Positions 47,501 to 56,622 of a stretch of 64,000 nt of DNA are shown piece by piece; the first letter of the stretch is position 1, and every line of letters starts with the position of its first letter. Source of the stretch: Maricaulis maris (GTDB lineage: Bacteria; Pseudomonadota; Alphaproteobacteria; Caulobacterales; Maricaulaceae); assembly GCF_003634045.1 (NCBI RefSeq), contig NZ_RBIM01000001.1:248001-312000 (forward strand). The letters are read 5' to 3'. The notes below the pieces were generated by a model. It was not told the DNA's origin and searched no databases. It saw only the letters and a program-made list of their open reading frames with translations. Made by a program: the position numbers and the translations under genes.

Positions 47501-47809
47501 GTTGCCGCCGCCTTCGCGGGCCGTCGAGGTGATGGTCTCGATCCCGTCCATGTCGGACAGGGCTTCTTCGATGCGGACGATGATCTGTTCTTCGACTTCC
47601 TGCGGTGAAGCGCCGGGCCAGGCAACGGACACGCTGGCGCCGTTCACCGACACGGTCGGGAAGACTTCGCGGTTGAGCGAAGTATAGCCGATGAAACCGC
47701 CGAGAACGGCGATGATCATCACCAGGTTGGCGGCGACGGAATTCCGCGCCCACCAGCCGATAATACCGCCCCGCGGGGCTTCGTCATGAGTGGTGTTCGG
47801 GTCGGTCAT
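44591..47809 (-). CDS. RND efflux pump, HAE-1-like inner-membrane transporter
   Basis: 1072 aa from the ATG at 47809, with GGAGG 9 nt upstream; a longer frame reaches 47842. It has the 12-TM RND layout: TM1 near 30-50 (NSVAANLVMIIAVLGGFIGY), porter loops with PGASPQEVEEQI and TDGFNDFNLEATYNGEPMV, the proton-relay TM4 (LLVIGIVVDDAIVVGENIHDR with two Asp), and the TM7-12 half with NGMRTITVSAEL and PIALFSYFGVGAAAGVVINDNL. It exports drugs, bile salts or metabolites with the adaptor and TolC-like neighbours. Confidence 0.95.
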   Translation of the reverse strand: MTDPNTTHDEAPRGGIIGWWARNSVAANLVMIIAVLGGFIGYTSLNREVFPTVSVNGASVSVAWPGASPQEVEEQIIVRIEEALSDMDGIETITSTAREGGGNINIEGKRSVDVGEFIDAIKLEVDSVNNLPQSAFRPVVTPWRSQDQVVGFAVHGSPDRRELQAIGREIRDEVAQLPGASIVNMWATRGEEVSIEVSEETLRRYDLTFDEIVRAVRSSSLNASAGSVRTDLGDVNITSRQLADTAPEFEDIIIRQTSDGGTLRVRDVARVTDGFNDFNLEATYNGEPMVLVVVETSPNIDVVDTSQQVRDYIDRKRAELPDGVHLSLWWDNSEMYTGRMETIAKSALFGGILVLIVLFLFLRPIVAFWVTVGIFVAFGGAFLLLPMLGVTLNMLSLFAFLLVIGIVVDDAIVVGENIHDRVERGEPGLTASIVGTQMVAKPVIFAVITTIMMFSPWMLLTGPEVQFTRQISLVVIAALAFSLIESLLILPAHLSHMKPQSNTGLFGPLIAVQRMIANSLLTFARGVYRPVAKACIRNRYATFLGFFLVFLISIFMLTTNRVGSVFMPQIENETIQTSITLAEGTPWNRTEQVRQQLDQAQDEALSYYREQFPGEVDMIESRSTLATDGRIRAWITLADPEVRPGNLPTSEVAAQIREFLGPIPDAEEIRLDSTINDGGNSMNFALSGQNLDELRAAADDLKAQLRSYDTLYDVVDSMQTSTEELQVRLRPNAQALGLTLNDVTRQVRQAFWGEEVQRLPRDGQDVRVMVRMDEASRRSLDTLRDVRIRTADGREIPLAAVAEADFAPGLNRINRRNGMRTITVSAELSDPAARGDVNTSLNENYWETFEARFPHVSRDEIGQAEGEREFMAEVMVLLLFALISMYLLLAIAFRSYFQPIVIMIAIPFSLTGAIFGHYMFDMPIALFSYFGVGAAAGVVINDNLVLIDFVNRLRANGVGAFQALVDAGVQRFRPILLTSVTTFLGIFPMMAERSTQAEFLKPMVVALGFAVIFALFLTLVMVPAMYAIGVDIARFFRMMWTGQKQPALGEHYTDTDFAHGERPGHLDHSPAE

Positions 47810-47838
47810 CGCCGTATTCCTCCCTGGGGACTGTTCGA

Positions 47839-49113
47839 TCAACCGGCGCTTGCGACAGCTTCGCTGTCAGCTTCGCCGGTTTCGGTTTCAGCCAGGCCTT
47901 CGGCCGTGTCTTCTTCGTCATAGGTTGCTGAATGGGACGCTATCATTGTGCCTTCGGCGTCGAATGTCTGGATGCGCATGCCATCACTGGCGCCGCGGAT
48001 CGGCGAGGTGACGACCATTTCGCCGCCACGGACACCGGACGAGACCACGACCCGCTCGGAGTTGGAGTCGATGACCTCAACCGTGCGGACCGACAGCGTT
48101 CCGCCTTCTTCGGCGACATAGACGCTGTTCTGGCCGCGCAGAGCTGACCGCGGCAGGATGTAGGCGTTTTCCACATCCCGTCCGGTGATGCTGGCCGTGA
48201 CAAACAGGCCGACTGCCAGCGGCGTGCCGTTCGATGCGCCGGCGCCATAGGGGTCGGTCACTTCGGCAATCGCGTAGAGGACGCGGGTTTGCGGGTCGAT
48301 GGCACTGTCGGTGCGGGTGATGCGGCCCTGCCAGGTTTGCTGGCTGCCACCCAGGGCGGCGCGCAGCTGGACCGGCATGCCTTCGCCATCGCCGCCGGCA
48401 TTATAGGCGATCGGAATGCCCAGCAGGCCGAGTTCATGATCGGTCAGCGGCAGGCGGACCAGCACGGCATCGGTCGAGAAGACCTCACCCAGCGGCGTGC
48501 CCGGAGAGACATACTGGCCGAGATCGGCATTCTTGACGCGGACGCGACCGCTGAAGGGTGCAGAAATGCGGGTGCGTTGCAGGTCGAGGCGTGCCGATTG
48601 CAGCGCGGCTTCGGCGGCGGCCAGCTGGGCCCGGGCTTCGGCCAATTGCGGCTCGCGCAGCGTCAAGGAAGACGCCTCGCCGTCACCGAGCTCGGCCCAT
48701 TCGCTGGCAGCCAGTTCGGATTCGGCCTGTTCGCGGACCAAGGCTTGCTGGGCTTGGGCGACCTGCGCCGAGGCGCGGGTCACGGCCAGGCGATAGTCGG
48801 CATCCTCGATCTGGACCAGGGTCTCGCCGGCTTCGAAGAAACCGCCCTCGATGAAGTCCGGGTTCACGAAAGTGATACGGCCGGCGACTTGGGGAACCAG
48901 ATTGATTTGGGTGCGTGGCCGCGCCTCGCCCTGCGACGTCACTTGCAGCGCGATGGTGTCCAGCCGAGCCTCGTCGACAAAGACCGCGACCGGTCGCGGT
49001 GCCGCATTGGCGCGCTCAGGGCGCTGTTGTGATGCCACCAGGCTGATGATGACGCCAATGCCGACTGCGCCGACAACGATCAGGATCAAAAAACGTCCGA
49101 GAAACTTACCCAT
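47839..49113 (-). CDS. RND periplasmic adaptor (membrane fusion protein)
   Basis: 424 aa. One N-terminal membrane segment (about 7-28) anchors it. A biotinyl-lipoyl-like half-motif PQVAGRITFVNPDFIEGGFFEAGETL is followed by a coiled-coil hairpin (about 110-190, AQVAQAQQALVREQAES and EARAQLAAAEAALQSARLDLQRT) and the second half PFSGRVRVKNADLGQYVSPG, then beta-barrel and MP domains. The stop lies 30 bp before the pump gene start. Confidence 0.93.
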   Translation of the reverse strand: MGKFLGRFLILIVVGAVGIGVIISLVASQQRPERANAAPRPVAVFVDEARLDTIALQVTSQGEARPRTQINLVPQVAGRITFVNPDFIEGGFFEAGETLVQIEDADYRLAVTRASAQVAQAQQALVREQAESELAASEWAELGDGEASSLTLREPQLAEARAQLAAAEAALQSARLDLQRTRISAPFSGRVRVKNADLGQYVSPGTPLGEVFSTDAVLVRLPLTDHELGLLGIPIAYNAGGDGEGMPVQLRAALGGSQQTWQGRITRTDSAIDPQTRVLYAIAEVTDPYGAGASNGTPLAVGLFVTASITGRDVENAYILPRSALRGQNSVYVAEEGGTLSVRTVEVIDSNSERVVVSSGVRGGEMVVTSPIRGASDGMRIQTFDAEGTMIASHSATYDEEDTAEGLAETETGEADSEAVASAG

Positions 49114-49115
49114 GA

Positions 49116-50531
49116 TTATTCTCCTGTGTGCGCGGCCGGGTCTGCGGACTGGGCCGCGGAGAAATCGCCGGCGAGGGCGAGATAGAGGTCGACGCGATTG
49201 GTCACACGTTCGCGACGCGCCGAGATGTATTGGCTTTCAGCGCTGATCCGCCGCGACTGGGCGGTCAGCAGTTCGAATATGGTCGAGACGCCGCGGGCAT
49301 ATTCGCGGACCACAAGATCCTCGGCAGCGGCGGCTTCTTCATAGGCTTGGCGCAAATTCTCGACGCGTTGGGCGAGAATGGCGTCGGCATGGATCGCGTT
49401 TTCCGATTCCTGCCACGCGGTCAGCACGGTCGAAACATAGCTCGCGACCAAGCCTTCGGCATTGGCATAGACCTGATCACGCTGCGCCAGCAAGGTGCCG
49501 CCATCGAAAATCGGGGCCACAAGCGACGCCGTGATGCTGGAGACCAGCGTGTCGAGGTCGAACATGTCCGAGACGTCGACACCGCCGGTACCGGACGATC
49601 CGCGCAGTGACAGGCTCGGAATGAGGGCCTTGGCTGCGGCCTCAGACTGCAGGCCGGCGGCATCGAGGCGATCACGCGCGGCGCGCACATCCGGGCGGCG
49701 ACCGAGCAGGTCGACCGGCGTGCCCAGCCCGCCAAGGGTGGCAAGCTCCGGGAAGTCGCCTTCCGGCGCGAGGCTGGCGGACGGATAGCGACCAAGCAGG
49801 GTTTCGAGGCTGCGCGCGGACGATGCTTCGGCACGCTGGCGCGAAGCGAGGGCCGCTTCCGACGAGGCCAGCGCGCTGCGGGCGGTACGAACGTCCGAAC
49901 TGCGAACCAGCCCGCGGGCGAACCGGCGTTCAGTAAGGTCGAGTGAGCTCTGGCGCGTTGCGACATCGCGTTCGGCCAATTCGGTCTGCTGGCGGGCTTC
50001 GATCAGCGAGAACCAGCCCTTGGCCACCAGTCCGGCGACCGACAATTGCGCGGCGCGCACGTCTTCTGCCGCGGCTTCGGCGTTGAGGCCGCTGGCGCGT
50101 GAGTTGTCGCGGAGGGCACCCCACAGGTCGGTTTCCCAGGATGCGGACAGCCCCAGGCTGACGCTGTCCGATCCGGCACCGGTGTTACGCTCGGTGCGGG
50201 TATAGCTGGCGCTGCCGTCAAGCTGTGGAAGGAAACGCGCACCGTCGATGCGGGCGGCGGCCCGGGCACCATGATACCGTGCCAAGGACTGGGCCAGGGA
50301 CGGATTTCCCGCGAAGGCCTCGTCGATGAGAGCGGTCAGCCGCGCATCCTGGAGGGAGGCGACCCAGTCGCGGGCCAGTTCGGCGCCGGCTTCACCCGTC
50401 CCGGCCGACCAGGAGGTCGGTGCCGGGGGAAGGGTTCCATCGGCACTGAATTCCCGCGTCTCGAAGGCCTGCATCGTGCTGCAGGAAGCGGTGGCCAGTG
50501 CTGTGGCGATTACTAGCAAACGTTTTGCCAT
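49116..50531 (-). CDS. TolC/NodT-type outer-membrane efflux lipoprotein
   Basis: 471 aa from the ATG at 50531, giving a lipobox ATASC (Cys18). Two helical-repeat halves of TolC type are seen, each with long amphipathic helices and a beta strand. Examples are GNPSLAQSLARYHGARAAARIDGARFLPQLDGSASYTR and the second-half AAGLQSEAAAKALIPSLSL. It forms the outer-membrane duct of the pump. It is first in the minus-strand order TolC-adaptor-pump. No local regulator gene is seen, and the 284-bp gap to phoR holds its promoter. Confidence 0.92.
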   Translation of the reverse strand: MAKRLLVIATALATASCSTMQAFETREFSADGTLPPAPTSWSAGTGEAGAELARDWVASLQDARLTALIDEAFAGNPSLAQSLARYHGARAAARIDGARFLPQLDGSASYTRTERNTGAGSDSVSLGLSASWETDLWGALRDNSRASGLNAEAAAEDVRAAQLSVAGLVAKGWFSLIEARQQTELAERDVATRQSSLDLTERRFARGLVRSSDVRTARSALASSEAALASRQRAEASSARSLETLLGRYPSASLAPEGDFPELATLGGLGTPVDLLGRRPDVRAARDRLDAAGLQSEAAAKALIPSLSLRGSSGTGGVDVSDMFDLDTLVSSITASLVAPIFDGGTLLAQRDQVYANAEGLVASYVSTVLTAWQESENAIHADAILAQRVENLRQAYEEAAAAEDLVVREYARGVSTIFELLTAQSRRISAESQYISARRERVTNRVDLYLALAGDFSAAQSADPAAHTGE

Positions 50532-50815
50532 GCGTTGTCCCCGCACGTCTTGATCTGAATTGGAATTGCATCCTAGGAAGGGCATAGCGAAAGTCAACAG
50601 ATTTTTATCGAAAAACACTAAATGCATAGCGAATGGCATGAAAACTCTCTCGAAATTCGTGATGTCGTCCGCCTGCCATGACACCTTTGATGCCGCAGGC
50701 TCGTCATTTGGATGCAAATCACGCTAGAAGCGGCGCGCGACAGGGCGCTCCGGTCAAGCTTTGCGCCCGATTGGCGCGCTACATGACGCATCATCAGTGC
50801 GAAGGCGACTAAAAC

Positions 50816-52213
50816 TTGAGCAATAAAAGGGACTCAGAGGCGCCGCTGATCCGGATCAGGCGGCGCGACACAGCGGCGGTCGCTGCGCTCGGCAGCATGG
50901 TGCTCATCCTGTTCTGGCTGTTCGGCGAGCTGGGACTGCTGGAAACCGTGGTGGCGATCGCCACCATCGCGGCCCTGTCTACTTTTTATTACCTGACCGT
51001 GCGCACAACCCTCAATCCGCTGCCGGACCCGGCGTCGCGGCGCGAGCATGAGGCCAGCGGTCCCGACAGCCCGGCAAATGCCAAGCTGATGTTGGACAGC
51101 CTGCCCATTCCGGTCCTGCTCATCGGGGCCGGAGGTCGCATTGAAATTGCCAATCCGGCGGCGCGCGAGTTTCTCGGTCTTGGCCCGGTGACCGGGCATT
51201 TGTCGGCCGTGCTGCGCCAGCCGCAAGTGCTTGAGGCGGTCAGCGCGGCGCTGCGTGGGCAAACTGTCGACCCGGTGGAGTATTCGATGATGGCGCCGGT
51301 TGAGAGTCATGTCCGGGCCTTCGTCGCGCCAGTCGCGTCGCAGGGTGATCCGGCGCAGCCCTGGCGCGCCATGCTGGTGCTGTCCGATGAAACCTCGATC
51401 AAGCGGGCCGACCGCATGCGGGCTGACTTTCTGGCCAATGCCAGTCATGAACTCCGGACGCCGCTGGCGTCACTGGCCGGTTTCATCGAGACCTTGCGCG
51501 GCCATGCCAAGGACGACCCGGACGCGCGCGACCGTTTCCTCGGCATCATGTTCGACCAGACCGAACGCATGCAGCGATTGATCAATGATCTGCTGTCGCT
51601 GTCCCGGGTCGAAATGGACGAACACGTACTGCCGGGCGGTACTGCGGACATGGCTGCGATCATTGATGACGTCGTTGACGTTCTGCGACCGCAGATCACC
51701 GAGAAATCTATCACCCTGTCCGTCGAGGCCGACCCGGCGACGGCGATGGGGGATCGCGATCAATTGCTCGAGGTCGTGATGAATCTGGTCGAGAACGCAA
51801 TCAAGTATTCCGAACCCGGCGCGACGGTGACACTGCAGCTCAGCAATGATCTTACGCGTGACCAGGCCGAGCGGCCGGGCCTCTTGTTGGGCGAGGGGGC
51901 AAGTCGTTTGACCCTGGCCGCGCCCAGTTCGGATGCGGGCGACCGGTTCGTGGCGGTCCGGATCCGCGATGCCGGCAAGGGGATCGAGCGCCGGAACCTG
52001 CCGCGGCTGTCCGAGCGATTCTACCGCGTTGATGGTCAGAAAAGCGGTCCCAGGGAGGGCACCGGCCTCGGCCTCGCCATCGTCAAACACATCATCAACC
52101 GGCATCGTGGCGGCTTCACGGTCGAGAGCTTGCCGGGCGCTGGTTCTGTTTTCACCGTGTTTTTGCCTGTCATGAAACGCATGCCAAAAACGTCGCAAAC
52201 ACCAAGGGCTTGA
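50816..52213 (+). CDS. phoR: Phosphate-regulon sensor kinase PhoR
   Basis: 465 aa from a TTG at 50816 with AAGG 10 nt upstream; no better start is available. Two close membrane segments (about 24-62) with little periplasm between them are typical of PhoR. A PAS domain runs from about 90 to 190. The H-box ANASHELRTPLASL has His211, and the ATP site has N-box NLVENAIKYSEPGA and G-boxes RDAGKGI and GTGLGLAIVKHI. It senses phosphate status through PstSCAB-PhoU and phosphorylates PhoB. The Pho box at 52251 lies between it and pstC. Confidence 0.95.
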   Translation: MSNKRDSEAPLIRIRRRDTAAVAALGSMVLILFWLFGELGLLETVVAIATIAALSTFYYLTVRTTLNPLPDPASRREHEASGPDSPANAKLMLDSLPIPVLLIGAGGRIEIANPAAREFLGLGPVTGHLSAVLRQPQVLEAVSAALRGQTVDPVEYSMMAPVESHVRAFVAPVASQGDPAQPWRAMLVLSDETSIKRADRMRADFLANASHELRTPLASLAGFIETLRGHAKDDPDARDRFLGIMFDQTERMQRLINDLLSLSRVEMDEHVLPGGTADMAAIIDDVVDVLRPQITEKSITLSVEADPATAMGDRDQLLEVVMNLVENAIKYSEPGATVTLQLSNDLTRDQAERPGLLLGEGASRLTLAAPSSDAGDRFVAVRIRDAGKGIERRNLPRLSERFYRVDGQKSGPREGTGLGLAIVKHIINRHRGGFTVESLPGAGSVFTVFLPVMKRMPKTSQTPRA

Positions 52214-52250
52214 GGCGAAATTCGGAATATCCCTGCAGGCAGTTCGGGCG

Positions 52251-52283
52251 CTGTCACAAAACTGTAGCCCGACTGTCATAAAC
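52251..52283 (+). promoter_or_regulatory. Triple Pho box upstream of pstC
   Basis: Three 7-mers with 4-bp spacers and an 11-bp period: CTGTCAC (52251), CTGTAGC (52262) and CTGTCAT (52273), followed by AAAC. The PhoB consensus unit is CTGTCAT with an A/T-rich spacer. The array ends about 80 bp before the pstC start, suited to activation. Confidence 0.85.
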
Positions 52284-52359
52284 GGGGCGCGCACCGGGCG
52301 TACCACGCAGCACGGTGCCAACGAAACCCGACCACCATCGGCGAGCCGAGGGGAATTGC

Positions 52360-54060
52360 ATGTCGATTATCGCCATAGTCGCTCTCGCGATCATCGTGAT
52401 GCTGGCCGGCGCCTTCTATGTCGGTCGTTCGCGCGCGATCGCGGCTGTAGCCGGCGCGACAGCGGGCCTGCATTCCCTCCCCAATTATCACGGCTATTAT
52501 GTAGCGATCTGGACCGGGCTTCCCGCGTTTCTCCTGCTCGCCGTCTACGGCATGTTCGGAACTCCGCTGGTTGACCGGTTGACGGCCAGCGAGCTGCGCC
52601 GCGACGCCGTCGTGCTGACCGCCGATTTCGAGGCCGAACTTGTCGCCGACACCGCCACGCGTGATCTGGAGGAAGCCCTCACCATGCTGCGTGCGCGGGC
52701 CGCAGCGATCACCAACTCTATGGCTGATTTGCGCGACGCCAGCGGCAGCGATCGTGACCCCCACCGGCTTGAGGCGCTGGGGGTCGAACAGACCGAGCTG
52801 GTCAATCAGATCGCGACGGCCGAGGAGGCCCGGCTGGCCCGTCGCAACATGTTGCGGGATGCGGTCGCCCGTGCCGCTGCCGAGGACGGGGCCAGTCTGC
52901 GTGCGCTGGCCGGGTTTGAACTCGTTCATGCCCCGCGGGAACGCCGCCAGCTGTTTTTGTCGGATGCCCGCCGGATCGCCACCGACGGTCTGGCGAGCCG
53001 GTCGAGCGATGAACTCGATGCGGCGGCTGCGGTCATGGCGCGTCATGACACCCAGATGCGCAACCTGTTCGCCGGACTGGCGCTCGCCCTCGCCGTGGCC
53101 GGTCTGATCCGGACACGCGGCCAAGTCGCAGTCGCCTTCCGGGCCCGCAATCATGTCGAAAGCCTCGTCACCGCGATGCTGTTCCTGTCGTCGGTCATCG
53201 CGATCCTGACAACGGTCGGCATTGTCTTCTCGCTGCTGTTCGAAAGCATACGTTTCTTCTCGACCGTGCCGCTGACCGAATTCCTGTTCGGTTTGCAATG
53301 GTCGCCGCAGATTGCGTTGCGGGCGGATCAGGTCGGCCAGTCCGGCGCTTTCGGGGCCGTGCCATTGTTTGCCGGCACGGCGATGATCACCCTGATTGCA
53401 ATGGTTGTCGCAGTCCCGATCGGTCTTCTGTCCGCGATCTACCTGTCCGAATATGCCGGGCCGCGCTTTCGCCTCACGGCGAAGCCGATCCTGGAAATCC
53501 TCGCCGGCATTCCGACCGTGGTCTATGGCTTCTTTGCCCTGCTCACCGTCGGGCCGGCCATCCGCAGCTTCTTTGCCATGGTCGGCATTGACGACGTGGT
53601 GACCCAGAGCGCGCTATCTGCCGGCCTGGTCATGGGGGTGATGATCATCCCCTTCATTTCCTCGCTCAGCGATGACGTCATCAACTCGGTGCCGCAATCC
53701 CTGCGGGACGGATCCTATGCCATGGGCGCGACCAAATCCGAGACAATCGGCCGTGTGATCATGCCAGCTGCCTTGCCGGGCATTGTCGGGGCCGTCCTGC
53801 TGGCCGTATCGCGTGCCGTCGGCGAGACCATGATCGTGGTGATGGCCGCCGGCCAAGGCGCCAACCTGACCGCCAATCCGCTGGAATCGGTGACCACCAT
53901 CACGGTTCAGATCGTCATGTTGCTGACTGGTGACCAGGAATTCGACAGCCCCAAAACCCTGTCGGCTTTTGCCCTCGGTCTGGTCCTGTTTGTCATCACC
54001 CTCCTGATGAACGTCATCGCGCTGCGCGTCGTGCAAAGATACCGGGAAAAATATGACTGA
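52360..54060 (+). CDS. pstC: Phosphate ABC transporter permease PstC, extended N-terminus
   Basis: 566 aa, against about 320 for E. coli PstC. Start at 52360 has GAGGGGAA upstream. Two membrane segments (1-22 and 45-62) precede about 165 periplasmic residues rich in Ala, Arg and Glu, predicted helical and partly coiled-coil (LEEALTMLRARAAAITNSMADL). The permease proper spans from about 265 with EILAGIPTVVYGFFAL, SSLSDDVINSVPQSLRDGSYAMGATKSE (the coupling loop to PstB) and GETMIVVMAAGQ. It overlaps pstA by 8 bp. Confidence 0.95.
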   Translation: MSIIAIVALAIIVMLAGAFYVGRSRAIAAVAGATAGLHSLPNYHGYYVAIWTGLPAFLLLAVYGMFGTPLVDRLTASELRRDAVVLTADFEAELVADTATRDLEEALTMLRARAAAITNSMADLRDASGSDRDPHRLEALGVEQTELVNQIATAEEARLARRNMLRDAVARAAAEDGASLRALAGFELVHAPRERRQLFLSDARRIATDGLASRSSDELDAAAAVMARHDTQMRNLFAGLALALAVAGLIRTRGQVAVAFRARNHVESLVTAMLFLSSVIAILTTVGIVFSLLFESIRFFSTVPLTEFLFGLQWSPQIALRADQVGQSGAFGAVPLFAGTAMITLIAMVVAVPIGLLSAIYLSEYAGPRFRLTAKPILEILAGIPTVVYGFFALLTVGPAIRSFFAMVGIDDVVTQSALSAGLVMGVMIIPFISSLSDDVINSVPQSLRDGSYAMGATKSETIGRVIMPAALPGIVGAVLLAVSRAVGETMIVVMAAGQGANLTANPLESVTTITVQIVMLLTGDQEFDSPKTLSAFALGLVLFVITLLMNVIALRVVQRYREKYD

Positions 54061-55795
54061 TACCCCCGACATCTCGCCGATCCGGTCCGCCGTCAGCAAG
54101 AATCTCGGCGCGCGCTATCGCGCCGAACTGCGCTTTCGTGCCGCCGGTCTCGCCGCCGTTGCGGCGGCCGTTGGCATTCTGATCGTATTGCTCAGCTCGA
54201 TCGTTTCCGGCGGCCTGCCGGCATTCACGGTCAATGAGCTGGAGCTGACGGTCGATCTTGAACGCGAGGTCATTGACCCGCTTGGCGATGGCAGCGAGGA
54301 GTCGCTGCGCCGGGGTGGTTACAGCCGTGTCCTGCAGAGTGCGATGCGGGCCGAGTTCCCGGAGGTGCAGGCGCGCCGTGACCTGCGCAACCTGTTCAGC
54401 CTGTACACCGCGCTCAACGCGACCCGCCTGATGGACGAGGTGCTTGAAAATCCCGGGCTGATCGGTAGCCGGCATGTCTTCACCATGCCGCTGGCAGATG
54501 ATCTCGACCTTTACCTCAAGGGCCTGCTGGTCGAGGACCGGGTCCTTGATACCGACGGGGCACTGTCCTTGTCGGTCGAGGGTGATGCCGTGACGGTGCG
54601 TTCCAGCGCGACCGACTTTCGCGACCTCGCGGGCGAGTTTGCCCGCACCTTGCGCGCCCGTGCCACCCTGCTCGAGGTCGAGGCCGACACGCTGGCTGAA
54701 CGCGCCGAAGGCCTGTCCGGCAATGACGCCGAGGACATGCTTTATGATGCCGAGCTCAACCGGCGCCGGGCGCTCGACATCCGCGCGACCCTGGAGCGGG
54801 ACGCTGGCCCATTGGCACTCGATGCCAGCTTGCCGAGTGTGCTGGTCGAAGTCGACGGGCGGGCAGTTGCGCTGACCAGTATCGCTGCAGACGGGGCGAC
54901 GGCGAGCGGCCGCTTCCTGCTCGGCTCAGAGCCGGTCGACGCCATGTCAGACTGGACGCTCTATGTGATCGACACGCCGGCCGAGCGCCGCCGGGTGAGC
55001 GATCAATTGATCGTCTGGACACGGGCCCTCGAGGCCCGCGGCGTGATCAGTTCCGCGTTCAACACCTATCTCTTCGCCAATGCCGACAGCCGCGAGCCGG
55101 AACTTGCCGGCGTCAAGGGTGCCTTGTTCGGTTCGATCCTGACGATGATCATCACCATCACCATCTCGGTCCCGATCGGCGTCTTCACGGCACTTTATCT
55201 GGAAGAATACGCGCCGAAGAACCGCTTCACGGCTTTGATCGAGGTCAATATCAACAATCTCGCGGCCGTTCCTTCCATTGTCTTCGGCCTGCTGGGCCTC
55301 GCGGTCTTCATCAATGCGTTCGGCCTGCCGAGATCAGCGCCGCTGGTTGGTGGCCTGGTCCTGTCCTTGATGACGCTGCCGACGGTGATCATTGCGACCC
55401 GCGCGGCGCTGAAGGCTGTGCCGCAATCGATCCGGCAGGCGGCGCTGGCCGTGGGGGCCTCACGGACCCAGACCGTCTTCCACCATGTTCTTCCCCTGGC
55501 GGCGCCGGGCATCCTGACCGGTTCCATCATTGGCCTGGCCCAGGCGATGGGCGAAACCGCGCCGCTCCTTATGATCGGCATGGTCGCTTTCATTGCTGAC
55601 GCCCCGACGCTGGGCCTGGAAGGCTTTACCCAACCCGCCACCGTCATGCCGGTCCAGATTTTCCTGTGGTCGGATGGCGCCGAGCGGGCCTTCGAGGCGC
55701 GCACGGCCGCCGCAATCCTTGTTCTTCTCGCGCTGATGATCGGCTTCAATGCCCTGGCCATCTATCTGCGCCGTCGCTTCGAGCGGAGATGGTAG
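54053..55795 (+). CDS. pstA: Phosphate ABC transporter permease PstA, extended periplasmic region
   Basis: 580 aa, twice the usual length. TM1 lies at about 33-53. A periplasmic region of roughly 280 residues follows, including helical [24 protein letters not shown]-like stretches and a Ser/Val-rich part. The permease core is in the last 240 residues: [46 protein letters not shown] (EAA-type loop) and [16 protein letters not shown]. The stop and the pstB start are 4 bp apart. Confidence 0.95.
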   Translation: MTDTPDISPIRSAVSKNLGARYRAELRFRAAGLAAVAAAVGILIVLLSSIVSGGLPAFTVNELELTVDLEREVIDPLGDGSEESLRRGGYSRVLQSAMRAEFPEVQARRDLRNLFSLYTALNATRLMDEVLENPGLIGSRHVFTMPLADDLDLYLKGLLVEDRVLDTDGALSLSVEGDAVTVRSSATDFRDLAGEFARTLRARATLLEVEADTLAERAEGLSGNDAEDMLYDAELNRRRALDIRATLERDAGPLALDASLPSVLVEVDGRAVALTSIAADGATASGRFLLGSEPVDAMSDWTLYVIDTPAERRRVSDQLIVWTRALEARGVISSAFNTYLFANADSREPELAGVKGALFGSILTMIITITISVPIGVFTALYLEEYAPKNRFTALIEVNINNLAAVPSIVFGLLGLAVFINAFGLPRSAPLVGGLVLSLMTLPTVIIATRAALKAVPQSIRQAALAVGASRTQTVFHHVLPLAAPGILTGSIIGLAQAMGETAPLLMIGMVAFIADAPTLGLEGFTQPATVMPVQIFLWSDGAERAFEARTAAAILVLLALMIGFNALAIYLRRRFERRW

Positions 55796-55799
55796 ATCC

Positions 55800-56591
55800 A
55801 TGACCGACGCTATTCACAACCCGGCTGACGAGCTGCCGATCAAGGTCGCTGCGCGCGACGTGACCGTGAGCTATTCCGGCAAACAGGCCTTGCACAATGT
55901 CTCGATCGACATTCCCGATCGCTCGGTAACGGCCTTCATCGGCCCGTCGGGCTGCGGCAAGTCGACCTTCCTGCGGTGCCTGAACCGCATGAATGACACG
56001 ATCGAGGGCGCCAAGGTCGGCGGCTCACTGACCATTGACGGCCAGGAAATCAACGACAAGTCGATCGACCCGGTCGTGCTGCGCGCGAGCGTCGGCATGG
56101 TGTTCCAGAAGCCAAACCCGTTTCCCAAGTCGATCTATGACAATGTCGCCTACGGACCCCGTATCCATGGCCTCGCCCTGTCGCGCCCCGAACTCGACGA
56201 GATCGTCGAGAATGCCCTGCACAAGGCCGGCCTGTGGGCGGAAGTGTCGGATCGGCTTGCCCATCCAGGCACCAGCCTGTCGGGTGGCCAGCAGCAGCGT
56301 CTGGTCATCGCGCGCGCCATAGCCGTCAATCCGGAAGTCATCCTGATGGACGAGCCGTGCTCGGCCCTCGACCCGATCGCGACGGCGCGGATCGAGGAGC
56401 TGATCGACGAGCTGCGCGAGAATTACTGCATCATCATCGTGACCCACTCGATGCAGCAGGCGGCGCGGGTCTCCCAGCAGACCGCCTTCTTCCATATGGG
56501 CAACCTCGTTGAATACGGGCCAACCGAGGACATTTTCACCAACCCGCGCGACACCCGCACGCAGGACTACATCACCGGACGCTTCGGCTAG
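55800..56591 (+). CDS. pstB: Phosphate ABC transporter ATPase PstB
   Basis: 263 aa from the ATG at 55800. Walker A GPSGCGKS (48-55), Q-loop VFQKPNPFP, signature LSGGQQQR, Walker B VILMDEP and H-loop VTHSM are all intact. RCLNRMND after Walker A is diagnostic for PstB. It powers phosphate import with PstC and PstA and takes part in signal transfer to PhoR. Confidence 0.97.
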   Translation: MTDAIHNPADELPIKVAARDVTVSYSGKQALHNVSIDIPDRSVTAFIGPSGCGKSTFLRCLNRMNDTIEGAKVGGSLTIDGQEINDKSIDPVVLRASVGMVFQKPNPFPKSIYDNVAYGPRIHGLALSRPELDEIVENALHKAGLWAEVSDRLAHPGTSLSGGQQQRLVIARAIAVNPEVILMDEPCSALDPIATARIEELIDELRENYCIIIVTHSMQQAARVSQQTAFFHMGNLVEYGPTEDIFTNPRDTRTQDYITGRFG

Positions 56592-56622
56592 GCCGCTGCA
56601 TCCATCGAGAAGGGGGCCAGTC

